From NCBI RefSeq assembly GCF_007785815.1, contig NZ_VNIM01000021.1:1-51763 (forward strand): 51,763 nucleotides of DNA, read 5' to 3'. Source of the stretch: Alterirhizorhabdus solaris. GTDB lineage: Bacteria > Pseudomonadota > Alphaproteobacteria > Sphingomonadales > Sphingomonadaceae. The notes under the pieces were generated by a model, which was not told the DNA's origin, ran no database searches, and saw only the letters and a program-made list of their open reading frames with translations. Of this stretch, positions 1-8,121 are shown piece after piece. Numbering within the stretch: position 1 is the first letter of the stretch; the number at the start of each line of letters is the position of its first letter. The position numbers were made by a program, and so were the translations under genes.

Positions 1-96
1 CCGCAGGATGCAGAACCGCCCGCCCCCGCCCTGCTGGCGGAACTGCGCATGATCCGCGACTCACTCGCCGAGGCCCTGAGCGCCGACGCGCGATAG
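1..96 (+). CDS. 3' end of a truncated gene, possibly MscL
   Basis: An open frame enters from the left edge in frame 1 and ends at the TAG at 94-96, giving about 31 C-terminal residues. They include the string PPAPALLAELRMIRDSLAEA. A Pro/Ala linker followed by a short amphipathic helix with LLxEIRD-like spacing resembles the cytoplasmic tail of the large-conductance mechanosensitive channel MscL. That is only a resemblance over a very short stretch, and any protein with an Ala-rich C-terminal helix could look the same. A small GC hairpin follows the stop codon. Confidence 0.35.
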   Translation, partial: PQDAEPPAPALLAELRMIRDSLAEALSADAR

Positions 97-97
97 C

Positions 98-114
98 CCC
101 GGCCATGTGCCGGG
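98..114 (+). terminator. GC hairpin after the first gene
   Basis: CCCGGC, loop CATGT, GCCGGG begins 2 bp after the stop codon of the upstream gene. There is no T-run behind it, so it may only be a 3'-end stabilising hairpin. Confidence 0.3.
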
Positions 115-170
115 TGTCGACCGGACCGCCACCGCCTCGACGAACGATCGATCACCAGCAGGTATACGGT

Positions 171-195
171 AAACCCGGGGGATCGCTCCCCCGGG
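171..195 (-). terminator. Probable intrinsic terminator of isocitrate lyase
   Basis: A perfect 9-bp stem (CCCGGGGGA/TCCCCCGGG, 4-nt loop) lies 26 nt past the aceA stop codon. Read on the minus strand it is followed by TTTA. The stem is strong and the T-run short. Confidence 0.55.
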
Positions 196-220
196 CCGGC
201 ACCCCTCCCGGTGATGCGCC

Positions 221-1816
221 TTATGCGGCGAACTGGTTCATCGTGTTGTGCGCCCCGCCGGCCTTCAGCGCCGCCTCCCCGGCAAAATATTCCTTGTGGT
301 CGTCGCCGATATCCGAGCCGGACATGTTCTGGTGCTTCACGCAGGCGATCCCCTCGCGAATCTCCTTGCGCTGCACGCCCTTGACGTAGCCGAGCATCCC
401 CGCGTCGCCGAAATAGTCCTTCGCCAGATTGTCGGTGCTGAGCGCGGCCGTGTGGTAGGTCGGCAGCGTGATGAGGTGGTGGAAGATCCCTGCCCGCTTC
501 GCCGCATCGCGCTGGAAAGTACGGATCCGCTCGTCGGCCTCGTCGCCAAGCTCGGTGGCGTCGTAATCGACGCTCATCAGCCGGGCGCGATCGTAGCCGG
601 ACATATCCTTGCCGGCGGCCTCCCACGCATCGAACACCTGCTGGCGGAAGTTCAGCGTCCAGTTGAAGCTGGGCGAGTTGTTGTAGACCAGCTTGGCGTT
701 GGGCACGACCGCGCGGATACGATCGACCATGCCGGCGATCTGCTCGATATGCGGTTTCTCGGTCTCGATCCACAGCAGGTCGGCACCGTTCTGCAGCGAG
801 GCGATGCAGTCCATCACGCAGCGATCCTCGCCGGTGCCCTTGCGGAACTCGAACAGGTTGCTCGGCAGGCGCCTGGGCCGCAGCAGCTTGCCGTCGCGGT
901 TCAGGATGACGTCGCCGTTGCGGGCGGTCGCGGGATCGATCTCCTCGCAGTCGAGGAAGCTGTTGTACTGGTCACCGAGATCGCCCGGTTCCTTGCTGAC
1001 GGCGATCTGCTTGGTGAGGCCGGCGCCCAGCGAATCGGTGCGGGTGACGATGATGCCGTCCTCCACGCCCAGTTCGAGAAAGGCGTAGCGGCAGGCGCGG
1101 ACCTTGGCGAGAAAGTCCTCGTGCGGCACGGTGACCTTGCCGTCCTGATGGCCGCACTGCTTCTCGTCCGACACCTGATTCTCGATCTGGAGCGCGCAGG
1201 CGCCCGCCTCGATCATCTTCTTGGCGAGCAGGTAGGTCGCTTCCGCATTGCCGAAGCCGGCATCGATATCGGCGATGATCGGCACGACGTGCGTCTCGTA
1301 GTTGTCGATCGCGTGGGTCAGCCGCTGCGCCTCGATCTCGTTGCCGCCGTCGCGGGCATGGTCGAGATCGCGGAACATCATGCCCAGCTCGCGCGAGTCG
1401 GCCTGACGCAGGAAGGTGTAGAGTTCCTCGATCAGCGCCGGCACGCTCGTCTTCTCATGCATCGACTGGTCGGGCAGCGGACCGAAGCCGGAGCGCAGCG
1501 CGGCGATCATCCAGCCCGAGAGGTAGAGGTAACGGCGCTTGGTGGAGCCGAAATGCTTCTTGATCGCGATCATCTTCTGCTGGCCGATGAAGCCGTGCCA
1601 GCATCCCAGCGACTGGGTGTAGTTCGCCGGATCGGTATCGTAGGCGTCCATGTCCTGCCGCATGATCCTCGCGGTATAGCGGGCGATGTCGAGGCCGGTC
1701 CTGAAGCGGTTCTGCAACCGCATCCGCGCGACCGCCTCGGGGCTGATCCCGTCCCATGTGCCGTTGTAGTTGCGGACGAGTTGCTCGGTGGTGTTGATGT
1801 GATCCTGATAGCTCAT
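221..1816 (-). CDS. aceA: Isocitrate lyase (glyoxylate bypass)
   Basis: Cleaves isocitrate to glyoxylate and succinate, the first step of the glyoxylate bypass, allowing growth on acetate and fatty acids. The 531-residue product matches the long isocitrate lyase subfamily (as in Pseudomonas aeruginosa) rather than the ~430-residue E. coli type. The catalytic loop KQCGH is at residues 219-223, with Cys221 as the expected acid/base; the classical form of this motif is KKCGH, and Gln at the second position is usual in the long subfamily. Also visible are an Asp-rich metal-site segment IADIDAGFGN near 181-190 and the NNSPSFNW substrate segment. A GC hairpin terminator follows the stop. The adjacent S24-family repressor gene, on the same strand and immediately upstream, is the obvious candidate regulator. 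No malate synthase gene is in the window. Confidence 0.97.
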   Translation of the reverse strand: MSYQDHINTTEQLVRNYNGTWDGISPEAVARMRLQNRFRTGLDIARYTARIMRQDMDAYDTDPANYTQSLGCWHGFIGQQKMIAIKKHFGSTKRRYLYLSGWMIAALRSGFGPLPDQSMHEKTSVPALIEELYTFLRQADSRELGMMFRDLDHARDGGNEIEAQRLTHAIDNYETHVVPIIADIDAGFGNAEATYLLAKKMIEAGACALQIENQVSDEKQCGHQDGKVTVPHEDFLAKVRACRYAFLELGVEDGIIVTRTDSLGAGLTKQIAVSKEPGDLGDQYNSFLDCEEIDPATARNGDVILNRDGKLLRPRRLPSNLFEFRKGTGEDRCVMDCIASLQNGADLLWIETEKPHIEQIAGMVDRIRAVVPNAKLVYNNSPSFNWTLNFRQQVFDAWEAAGKDMSGYDRARLMSVDYDATELGDEADERIRTFQRDAAKRAGIFHHLITLPTYHTAALSTDNLAKDYFGDAGMLGYVKGVQRKEIREGIACVKHQNMSGSDIGDDHKEYFAGEAALKAGGAHNTMNQFAA

Positions 1817-1854
1817 CGGATGGCTCCCTGCTGTCGCGCCACAGGTAGCGTCAT

Positions 1855-1945
1855 CCGGCAGTAACCCGGCGCCGCATTGTCAATTTTCAGCGTCTTGAGG
1901 TGCGGTAGAACAGGTGAGCGTTCGTAAACTTGTAATGTTATTTAC
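1855..1945 (-). promoter_or_regulatory. Possible aceA promoter/operator region
   Basis: The gap between aceA and the repressor gene holds a perfect TTGACA on the minus strand (1883 to 1878). No good -10 hexamer lies at 16-18 bp; TGCCGG is the sequence there. Upstream, GTAAA (1924-1928) and TTTAC (1941-1945) form a spaced inverted repeat around an AT-rich segment with TTGTAA, a plausible operator. No experimental motif is known to me for this regulator. Confidence 0.3.
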
Positions 1946-1947
1946 AG

Positions 1948-2628
1948 TCAGGCGATCCGTCGCCCCGCCCAGACCGCGCGGCCGATGACCTCGATCTCAC
2001 CCGGGTGGCGATCCGCCCAAGCCGGATAGGCGGGATTGTCGCTGACGATGGTGATCGAGCGGGCCGACGGATCGATCGCCAACCGTTTCACCATCAGCGT
2101 GTCGTCCACCCGCAGCACGTAGATGCCGTCCCGCAGCCGGTCCGCCGCATCGTCGCGATCGACGAGGATCTCGTCGCCGTCGGCCAGCGTCGGCACCATC
2201 GAATCCCCCGAGACCCGGATCATCGACAGACCGGCCGGGCTGCCGCCGGTGATCTCGCGCAGCCAGCCGGGGTGGAAGCCGAGCCGTGCCACCGGCCGTT
2301 CGTCGCCATCGGCGGCACCATGACCGGCAGAGGCGCGAATATCGAGACGGGGCACCAGCACCAGATCGGCGGCGCGGCCGCGCGCCGCCCCGGCATCGAC
2401 CGTCTCGGTTACCGGCCGACGCGGGCCGCCGAGTTTTTCCTCCGGGATGGACAAGTATCGCGACAGCCGCTGGCGATCCTCCTCCGCCAGCCGACGCGGT
2501 ACGCCGCGCTTGATGAACTGCTGAATATACGCGGCATTGCGTCCGATCAGTCGCGACAGAGAGGAATAATCCTCACCGCGCTGGTGGATCGCCGCGTCGA
2601 GAACAGCCCTCGGATCGTCGTTCGGCAT
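1948..2628 (-). CDS. HTH repressor with S24 (LexA/CI-type) peptidase domain
   Basis: A 226-residue regulator. An N-terminal helix-turn-helix-like region (about 20-60, including LSRLIGRNAAYIQQFIKRG) precedes a C-terminal S24 peptidase fold. The catalytic dyad is visible: Ser143 in SGDSM and Lys181 in LMVKRL. An Ala101-Gly102 bond in ASAGHG lies in the linker, where LexA- and CI-type repressors self-cleave. It lies just upstream of aceA on the same strand, so control of the glyoxylate bypass is the natural inference, but the divergent pair of small genes is another possible target. Self-cleavage is inferred from the intact dyad and the linker Ala-Gly. The inducing signal is unknown. Confidence 0.85.
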   Translation of the reverse strand: MPNDDPRAVLDAAIHQRGEDYSSLSRLIGRNAAYIQQFIKRGVPRRLAEEDRQRLSRYLSIPEEKLGGPRRPVTETVDAGAARGRAADLVLVPRLDIRASAGHGAADGDERPVARLGFHPGWLREITGGSPAGLSMIRVSGDSMVPTLADGDEILVDRDDAADRLRDGIYVLRVDDTLMVKRLAIDPSARSITIVSDNPAYPAWADRHPGEIEVIGRAVWAGRRIA

Positions 2629-2647
2629 AATTCTAGCCCATTCCGGA

Positions 2648-2692
2648 TAGGAGAGTTCCTAGACAAGTAGGACTTCGCATAGATGATAGGAC
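2648..2692. promoter_or_regulatory. Spaced TAGGA repeats, candidate repressor operator
   Basis: Between the divergent repressor and 60-residue protein genes, TAGGAG (2648-2653), TAGGAC (2668-2673) and TAGGAC (2687-2692) recur about 19-20 bp apart, two helical turns. The middle copy also pairs with TCCTA at 2657-2661 as an inverted repeat with a 6-bp spacer. This is the layout expected of an autoregulatory operator, but no known motif was matched. Confidence 0.35.
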
Positions 2693-2732
2693 GAACAATA
2701 ACGGAACATTCCCTCCTAAAAAAGGAACAAAG

Positions 2733-2915
2733 ATGCAACTCCTTCCTGTCATCGAGAAGTATCTGCGCGCCAGCAACACGGCCCCGACCCGTTTCGGACG
2801 AGACGCGGTGCGCGATCCCCGCTTCGTGCTCGACCTGCGCAACGGCCGCGAGCCGCGCCGGCGCACCGAGGCGCGCGTGCTGGGCTACATCGACCGCCAG
2901 ACGCGGGGGGCATGA
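2733..2915 (+). CDS. Small conserved protein of unknown function (60 aa)
   Basis: Starts MQLLPVIEKYLRASN and continues with a PTRFGRDAVRDPRFVLDL segment, then an Arg-rich tail (RNGREPRRRTEARVLGYIDR). Small proteins with this pattern are familiar from sphingomonad genomes and have no assigned role. The start follows an A/G-rich stretch containing AAAAAAGGAA, a reasonable ribosome binding site. It diverges from the S24 repressor gene and overlaps the next gene by 4 bp (ATGA), so the pair is probably translationally coupled. The basic, compact composition could suit a small DNA-binding protein; that is a guess. Confidence 0.7.
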   Translation: MQLLPVIEKYLRASNTAPTRFGRDAVRDPRFVLDLRNGREPRRRTEARVLGYIDRQTRGA

Positions 2916-3211
2916 TGCAGGACGCACAGACGCTGCTGCTGCGCGCGATGCGCACGACGGGCGATCCGATGCCGGGGCTGCGCGCCGCGCACAGCGAAGC
3001 CTGGGCGAGCGCCACCTTCGCCGGGGCGCGTCACCGCTTCGAACTGGAGCCGGCATCGCCCGGACACGCCGATGCGTTCGCCGTGCGGTTGACGCGGGCC
3101 GACTATCGACTGCCGGGCCACCTCGTCGCCGACATCGTGGTGGCGGCACGAACGGAGACGACGCAGGGCATCGCGCTGACGATCGAGGCGCTCACCGTCG
3201 AGGACGGCTGA
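2912..3211 (+). CDS. Small protein of unknown function (99 aa)
   Basis: Begins MMQDAQTLLLRAMRTTGD and ends TIEALTVEDG; I recognise no domain. Mixed alpha/beta composition, no signal peptide, no membrane segment. The ATG overlaps the stop of the preceding 60-residue gene (ATGA), supporting one transcript. A second in-frame ATG is the next codon, so the start is uncertain by one residue. Its stop codon lies inside a 14-bp palindrome shared with the stop codon of the convergent gene. Confidence 0.6.
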   Translation: MMQDAQTLLLRAMRTTGDPMPGLRAAHSEAWASATFAGARHRFELEPASPGHADAFAVRLTRADYRLPGHLVADIVVAARTETTQGIALTIEALTVEDG

Positions 3212-3221
3212 CGCGCGTCAG
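3208..3221. other. Palindrome containing both stop codons of a convergent pair
   Basis: CTGACGCGCGTCAG is a perfect 14-bp palindrome. The plus-strand gene's TGA (3209-3211) and the minus-strand gene's TGA (3220-3218) both fall within it. It is too short and T-poor to be a confident terminator. Confidence 0.4.
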
Positions 3222-4039
3222 GGTCCGCCGGCGCTCTTCCCGCGAATCTCGTCGAGCGCGTCACGCAGGTCACCGCGGAACGGCGGGATCTCGCGTTTGA
3301 GCGGGGTGACGTTGGTCTCCCTCTCCCCCTGCGCCACCGCCTTGCGGGCAAGACCGGCCTCAAGCCGGGCCATCACCCGGGTAAGCGACGGCGGCGGCTC
3401 GACCAGCGTCGCCGCGGCGGGCGCGACCGAGACGGTGGGATAGGCGAAGGCGGCGGCGGGCGGATCGGGGACGGACGTCTTTTCGGCATGCCCCGGATCG
3501 ATCGCGGGGGGCGGCGAGATCGATGGCGAGGCGGCCGGAGACGACGCGGGGTTTTCGGATACGGATGGCTGTGCAGGCAGGCCGCGCGGATCGTCCGCCG
3601 GCAACGGATCGATCAGGTCCAGCGGGGGGCCGAGATCGCTTGCGGCGAAGATCGGCCGGCGTGCCGGTGCGTCGGGATGCGCATCGGTCCGGCGCAGCAC
3701 GGGCGCGGCGGCGACGGGCGGCGCAGCAGCCGGGGCCAGGGCGACCGGGGCGGGCCGTACCCTGCCCGCGCGGCCGAGCCGATGGAACCCGGCCCACGTC
3801 GCCGCGGCCAGCATCAGCGCGATCACCAGTGCGAGGACGACGGGCGACTCGGCGACGGCCGGCGGCAGGCCGACCGAGACGACGACCGCGGCGAGCACGT
3901 CCAGCGGCATCGCGATCAGGAAGAAAGCGGTGGCGAACCCCAGCAAAACCGCCGAAACCGGGCCGAGCCACGGATCGAGCCGGCGCAGCGTGGCCGGGCC
4001 GGGCCATGTCCTTCTTGCGGTCGAATCCATGCCTCTCAC
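3218..4039 (-). CDS. Membrane-anchored Pro/Ala-rich protein of unknown function
   Basis: A 273-residue protein. Two hydrophobic segments occupy about residues 25-60 (including VSAVLLGFATAFFLIAMPL) and about 65-85, after a short Arg-containing N-terminus. A long Pro/Ala-rich low-complexity region (about 95-215) follows, then a charged C-terminal part. The layout fits a two-pass inner-membrane protein with a flexible soluble tail. It begins at a GTG overlapping the stop of the upstream glycosyltransferase gene (GTGA); an ATG three codons in (4030) is an alternative. Operon position suggests a link to exosortase-A-type polysaccharide synthesis, but the sequence gives no mechanism. Confidence 0.6.
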   Translation of the reverse strand: MRGMDSTARRTWPGPATLRRLDPWLGPVSAVLLGFATAFFLIAMPLDVLAAVVVSVGLPPAVAESPVVLALVIALMLAAATWAGFHRLGRAGRVRPAPVALAPAAAPPVAAAPVLRRTDAHPDAPARRPIFAASDLGPPLDLIDPLPADDPRGLPAQPSVSENPASSPAASPSISPPPAIDPGHAEKTSVPDPPAAAFAYPTVSVAPAAATLVEPPPSLTRVMARLEAGLARKAVAQGERETNVTPLKREIPPFRGDLRDALDEIRGKSAGGP

Positions 4040-5247
4040 CCCCGGCCTGCCAGCTTTAGGTATAATGGCGCATAACGCGAAACATTTGACGACCAGTTAC
4101 GATCGCGCTCCACGAACGACCGCGCCACGTCGCGCCGATGCGGCCAGCCGGCGCGATCGGCGAACATCGCGGCGAGGGCCGCTGCCAGCGCGGGCGGATC
4201 GTCGGGCGGGAACAGCGTGCCCGTCACGCCGTCCTCGATCAGCTCGCGATGCCCGCCCACGTCGGAGGCGGCGACGAGGCGGCGCTGCGCCATCGCCTCA
4301 AGCGGTTTCAGCGGTGTGACCAGTTCGGTCAGCCGCATCGCCTTGCGCGGATAGGCGAGGATATCGACGAGGCTGTAATAGCGTTCCACCTGATCGTGCG
4401 GCACGCGCCCGGCAAAGGTGATGCGGTCGGCGGCCGGCGAGGCGGCGGCCTGCGCCTTCAGCGCCGCCTCCATCGGCCCGCCGCCCACCAGCAGCAGGTG
4501 GGCGGCCGGGCGGGCGGCGAGCAGCGCGGGCATCGCCGCGATCAGATCGTCCAGCCCCTCGTAGTCGTAATAGGAGCCGATGAAGCCGACCACCTCGCGC
4601 GCGTCGGCGCCGGTGGGCAGCCCCAGTTCGGCCGCCAGCGCGGTATCGGGCGGGGGCGGATCACCGAACATGTGGAGATCGACGCCGTTGGGCGACACCA
4701 TGATCTTGTCCGCCGCGATGCCGCGCTTCACCAGATCGCCGCGCAGCCCCTCGCAGATCACCGCCACCGCATCCGCCGAGCGGGCGGCGTGGGTTTCCAG
4801 CGCGCGGGTCACGCGGTAGCGCGCCGATCCCTCGCGGTCGGTGCCGTTGCCGACGGCGGCATCCTCCCAGAAGGCGCGAATCTCGTACACCAGCGGCAGT
4901 TTGTGGCGGCGGGCCACGCGCAGCGCGGCCAGCGCGTTCAGCACCGGCGAATGGACGTGGAGCTGGTCCGGCCGCCATTCGGCGATCACCTCGTCCAGCC
5001 GGCGGCCGAGCGCGGCGATCTCCCGCCATTCGCGCAACGGCGAGCGGACCGGCGCCACGGCGGCGGTGCGGAAGAAGCGCAGGCCGTCCGCCTCCGCCGG
5101 CGAGTCGCCGAACAGCGACTGGCGCGGCCCGGTGAGGCCGGCCACCTCCCACCCCATGCCGATCTGCGCCTTCAGGATCGCACGCGTGCGGAAGGTGTAG
5201 CCGCTATGGACCGGCAGGCTGTGGTCGAGCACGTGAAGGATGCGCAT
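4036..5247 (-). CDS. GT4-type glycosyltransferase, exosortase-A-associated
   Basis: A 403-residue GT-B glycosyltransferase of family 4, resembling the group linked to PEP-CTERM/exosortase A loci. The N-terminal half has the acceptor-side signature MRILHVLDHSLPVHSGYTFR. The C-terminal half has the nucleotide-sugar signature: a VSPNGVD motif, GFIGSYYDYEGLDDLI and the E-x7-E-like region LTELVTPLKPLEAMAQ. It should add a sugar to a lipid-linked or exported glycan at the cytoplasmic face. Its 3' end overlaps the 273-residue membrane protein gene by 3-4 bp. The O-glycosylation ligase-like gene lies divergently upstream, and the two together mark the edge of an exosortase-type locus. No exosortase gene is in the window. 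Confidence 0.88.
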   Translation of the reverse strand: MRILHVLDHSLPVHSGYTFRTRAILKAQIGMGWEVAGLTGPRQSLFGDSPAEADGLRFFRTAAVAPVRSPLREWREIAALGRRLDEVIAEWRPDQLHVHSPVLNALAALRVARRHKLPLVYEIRAFWEDAAVGNGTDREGSARYRVTRALETHAARSADAVAVICEGLRGDLVKRGIAADKIMVSPNGVDLHMFGDPPPPDTALAAELGLPTGADAREVVGFIGSYYDYEGLDDLIAAMPALLAARPAAHLLLVGGGPMEAALKAQAAASPAADRITFAGRVPHDQVERYYSLVDILAYPRKAMRLTELVTPLKPLEAMAQRRLVAASDVGGHRELIEDGVTGTLFPPDDPPALAAALAAMFADRAGWPHRRDVARSFVERDRNWSSNVSRYAPLYLKLAGRG

Positions 5248-5374
5248 GATCGCTTTTCTCGCACGGGAGGCTTAACGCCGCGTCAATCCGATGTGGCTAG
5301 GCCTCTTGTCTGGCTACCATAGCCTTTTGCCGCGCCCGCGGCGAGATGTAGCGCGCCGAGGGACGCAAGACCGT

Positions 5375-5512
5375 GTGATCGACCTGTTTTCCCTGGCGCT
5401 GTCGCACGGCCTGATGATGCTAGCGGCGTGGCGGCTGCTGCGCCGGCGTGATCTGGACGTCGAGACGGGCATCGGGGAGCATCAGGCGGCGGAGGACGCG
5501 CCGGGTGCGTGA
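5375..5512 (+). CDS. Candidate small membrane protein (45 aa)
   Basis: A 45-residue frame starting at GTG 5375, with GAGGGA about 11 nt upstream. It contains one hydrophobic helix (LFSLALSHGLMMLAAWRLL) followed by RRR and an acidic tail, as in a single-pass inner-membrane protein with a cytoplasmic C-terminus. It overlaps the next gene by 8 bp, which suggests coupling. The frame is open further upstream, but that part lacks protein-like composition. It could be an accessory protein of the ligase; function unknown. Confidence 0.55.
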   Translation: MIDLFSLALSHGLMMLAAWRLLRRRDLDVETGIGEHQAAEDAPGA

Positions 5513-6869
5513 CCTCGCCTTCGTCGCGTTCCTCGCCACGCTGCTGGCGTTCGGCTTCAAACGGCCGTTCCTGTTCGTGCTGGCCTATGTCTATGTCGAC
5601 ATCGTCTCGCCGCAGCGGCTGTCCTATTACCTGCTCAACGCGGTGCCCATCTCGCTGATCTGCGTGGGGCTGGCGGTGGGCGGCTGGTTGCTGGCCGACG
5701 ACAAGCGCGGCACCCGCCTGGCGCTGCGCCAGTGCCTGATGATCCTGCTGCTCGGCTGGGCCTTCTACACCACGCTCAACGCCGACTTTCCGATCGAGGC
5801 GCTCGATAAATGGGGGTGGGTGTGGAAGGCGCTGGCCTTCGCCATCTTCCTCCCCTTCACGCTGCGCACCCGCGCCCGGATCGAGGGGCTGTTGCTGTTC
5901 ATGGTGCTGTCGGTCTCCTCGATCGTGGTGGTCGGCGGGGTCAAGACGCTGGCATCGGGCGGCGGCTACGGCGCGCTGAACCTGATGGTGGCCAACAACA
6001 GCGGCCTGTACGAGGGGAGCATCATCTCCACCTTCGCGGTGGCGGTGATCCCGCTGATCCTGTTCCTCGCCAAATACGGCACCGTCTTCCCGGCGGACTG
6101 GCGGGTGCGCGGCTATGCCGCCGCGCTGATCTTCGCCTGCCTGCTGATCCCGGTCGGCACCGAGGCCCGCACCGGCCTCGTCTGCATCGCCGTGCTGGCG
6201 GTGCTGATGCTGCGCGCGACGAAGCGGCGCTTCCTCTACGTCACGCTGATGGCCGTCGCCGGGGTGGCGGCGGTGCAGCTGCTGCCCGACAGCTACGGCA
6301 AGCGGATGGAGACGATCCAGGGCTATCAGGGCGACAGTTCCGCCTCCACCCGGCTGGCGGTGTGGAAATGGACGTGGGGGTACGTCAAGGATCATCCGGC
6401 CGGCGGCGGCTTCAACGCCTACATGCAGAACCGGCTGACGATCGACCTGAAATCGACGACGGGCGACGCCAACAGCCAGACGACGACCAATTTCAAGGAC
6501 TACGACGCCGGCCGCGCCTACCACAGCAGCTATTTCGAGATGCTGGGCGAGCAGGGCTTTCCGGGCTTCATCATGTGGATATCGCTGCACCTGCTCGGGC
6601 TGATCCGCATGGAGGCGGTGCGGCGGCGCTGGCGCAGGGCGACGGACGGCGACGAATGGATCGCGCCGCTGGCGACCGCGCTCCAGCACGCGCACCTGAT
6701 CTACATGGTCGGCTCGCTGTTCGTCGGCATCGCCTTCCAGACGTTCATCCTGATGATGGTCGGTTGCGAGATCGGCTTCGACGGCTATCTGCGGCGGCGC
6801 GCGGCACGGACGGGGCAGCAGGCGCATGGCTTTTCCGGAAAGGCGCCGGCGACGACCCAACAGACATAG
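5505..6869 (+). CDS. Exosortase-A-associated O-glycosylation ligase (Wzy/WaaL-like)
   Basis: A polytopic membrane protein of 454 residues with about ten hydrophobic helices, resembling the putative O-glycosylation ligase family found beside exosortase A. The O-antigen-ligase/polymerase signature region includes the periplasmic loop with RAYHSSYFEMLGEQGFPG (a His/Glu-containing loop typical of the Wzy_C superfamily) and STRLAVWKWTW. The start is GTG 5505, because GGAGGA at 5491-5496 sits 8 nt upstream; an in-frame ATG 57 bp earlier would add an Arg-rich, non-homologous stretch. It probably transfers or polymerises glycan at the periplasmic face. It is convergent with the MFS gene, with a 22-bp gap. 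Confidence 0.85.
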   Translation: MRDLAFVAFLATLLAFGFKRPFLFVLAYVYVDIVSPQRLSYYLLNAVPISLICVGLAVGGWLLADDKRGTRLALRQCLMILLLGWAFYTTLNADFPIEALDKWGWVWKALAFAIFLPFTLRTRARIEGLLLFMVLSVSSIVVVGGVKTLASGGGYGALNLMVANNSGLYEGSIISTFAVAVIPLILFLAKYGTVFPADWRVRGYAAALIFACLLIPVGTEARTGLVCIAVLAVLMLRATKRRFLYVTLMAVAGVAAVQLLPDSYGKRMETIQGYQGDSSASTRLAVWKWTWGYVKDHPAGGGFNAYMQNRLTIDLKSTTGDANSQTTTNFKDYDAGRAYHSSYFEMLGEQGFPGFIMWISLHLLGLIRMEAVRRRWRRATDGDEWIAPLATALQHAHLIYMVGSLFVGIAFQTFILMMVGCEIGFDGYLRRRAARTGQQAHGFSGKAPATTQQT

Positions 6870-6891
6870 CGATATCCCGCCGCCGCCTCGA

Positions 6892-8121
6892 TCATGCAGC
6901 GGCCGGGGTGCCCCGCGCGGTGCGCCACGCCACCGCCCAGATCGCCAGTCCGCCCAGCGCCAGCATCGCGCCGATCGGCCCGGTCGAGGTCCAGCCGAGG
7001 CCGGCGGCGATCGCCACCCCGCCCAGCCACGCCCCCAGCGCGTTGGCCATGTTGAACGCGCTATGGTTCAGCGAGGCGGCCAGCGCCTGCGCGTCGGCGG
7101 CGATGTCCATCAGCCGGGTCTGCAACGCCGGCCCCATCGACAGCGCGGCGAACCCGACGAAGAACATGTTGATCGTCACCGCCACCACGTTGTGCGCCGT
7201 CACCGCGACAAGGCCGAGCGTGACGACGTTGAGCAGCAGCGTGATCCAGATCGCGCGCATCACCCCGCGATCGGCGAGCCAGCCGCCAAACAGGCTGCCC
7301 GCGACCATGCCCATGCCGATCACCGACAGCACGAGCGGGACATGCGCCTCGCCCATGCCCGTCACCACCGTCAGCATCGGCGTGATGTAGCTGTACACCG
7401 CGAACACGCCGCCGAAACCGATCGCGGCGATGCCGAGCGTGAGCCATACCTGCCCCCGCTTCAACGCGCCGAGTTCGGTCAGCGGGCTGGCGTTGTCGGG
7501 CGCGGGCATCGGGTTGAGCGCGAGGCGGCAGAGCAGTGCGGTCGCCAGCCCGATCGCGGCGACGACGACGAACGCCGCGCGCCAGCCGGCCACCTGCCCC
7601 ACCCATGTCGCGAACGGCACGCCGACAATGTTGGCCGAACTCAGCCCCAGCATCATCCGCGCCACCGCCTGCGCGCGCCTGTCTGGCGGCACCAGCGAGG
7701 CGGCCACCAGCGAGGCGATGCCGAAATAGGCGCCGTGCGGCAGCCCGGCGAGGAAGCGCGCGGCCACGATCAGGCCGTAGCTGGCGGCGACCGCGCACAG
7801 CAGGTTGGCCATCGCGAAGAAGGCCATCAGCCCCATCAGCATCGCCCGCCGCCCCGTCCGCGCGAACACCGCCGCCAGCAGCGGCGCGCCGATCACCACG
7901 CCCAGTGCGTAGGCGCTTATCATGTGCCCGGCGACGGGTACGGAGACATGCACGTCGCGCGCAACGTTGGGCAGCAGCCCCATCGAGGCGAACTCCCCGG
8001 TGCCCAGCGCGAAGCCGCCGAGCGCCAGCCCCAGCTCGGCCAGGCCCGCACCGTGCGGCGGGGCATCGCTGCGGGACGGGGCGGGCGCATCGCCCGTGGT
8101 GGCATCGGTGATGGTCGGCAT
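6892..8121 (-). CDS. MFS transporter, DHA1-type drug/sugar efflux family
   Basis: A 409-residue, 12-helix major facilitator of the AraJ/YdhP-like DHA1 group. After a polar N-terminus the first helix contains LALGGFALGTGEFASMGLLP, characteristic of this branch. The cytoplasmic loop 2-3 motif reads ARTGRRAMLMG, and the antiporter-type motif region is GLPHGAYFGIASLVAAS. ATG 8121 was chosen over longer frames because upstream residues are Cys/Arg-rich and not protein-like, and GGGGA lies about 8 nt upstream. It probably exports a small solute by proton antiport. The substrate cannot be told from sequence. It diverges from the cupin-like gene over 160 bp. Confidence 0.88.
   Translation of the reverse strand: MPTITDATTGDAPAPSRSDAPPHGAGLAELGLALGGFALGTGEFASMGLLPNVARDVHVSVPVAGHMISAYALGVVIGAPLLAAVFARTGRRAMLMGLMAFFAMANLLCAVAASYGLIVAARFLAGLPHGAYFGIASLVAASLVPPDRRAQAVARMMLGLSSANIVGVPFATWVGQVAGWRAAFVVVAAIGLATALLCRLALNPMPAPDNASPLTELGALKRGQVWLTLGIAAIGFGGVFAVYSYITPMLTVVTGMGEAHVPLVLSVIGMGMVAGSLFGGWLADRGVMRAIWITLLLNVVTLGLVAVTAHNVVAVTINMFFVGFAALSMGPALQTRLMDIAADAQALAASLNHSAFNMANALGAWLGGVAIAAGLGWTSTGPIGAMLALGGLAIWAVAWRTARGTPAAA

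Noticed and set aside
105-389. 94-residue frame at the left edge
   Set aside because: It starts in the hairpin after the first gene, crosses the aceA terminator and runs antisense into aceA.
248-1864. Long open frame antisense to isocitrate lyase
   Set aside because: It mirrors aceA codon by codon in high-GC DNA; its product is Arg/His/Gly-rich with no recognisable domain. Similar long antisense frames over 4138-5322, 5283-6860 and 14963-17473 were rejected for the same reason.
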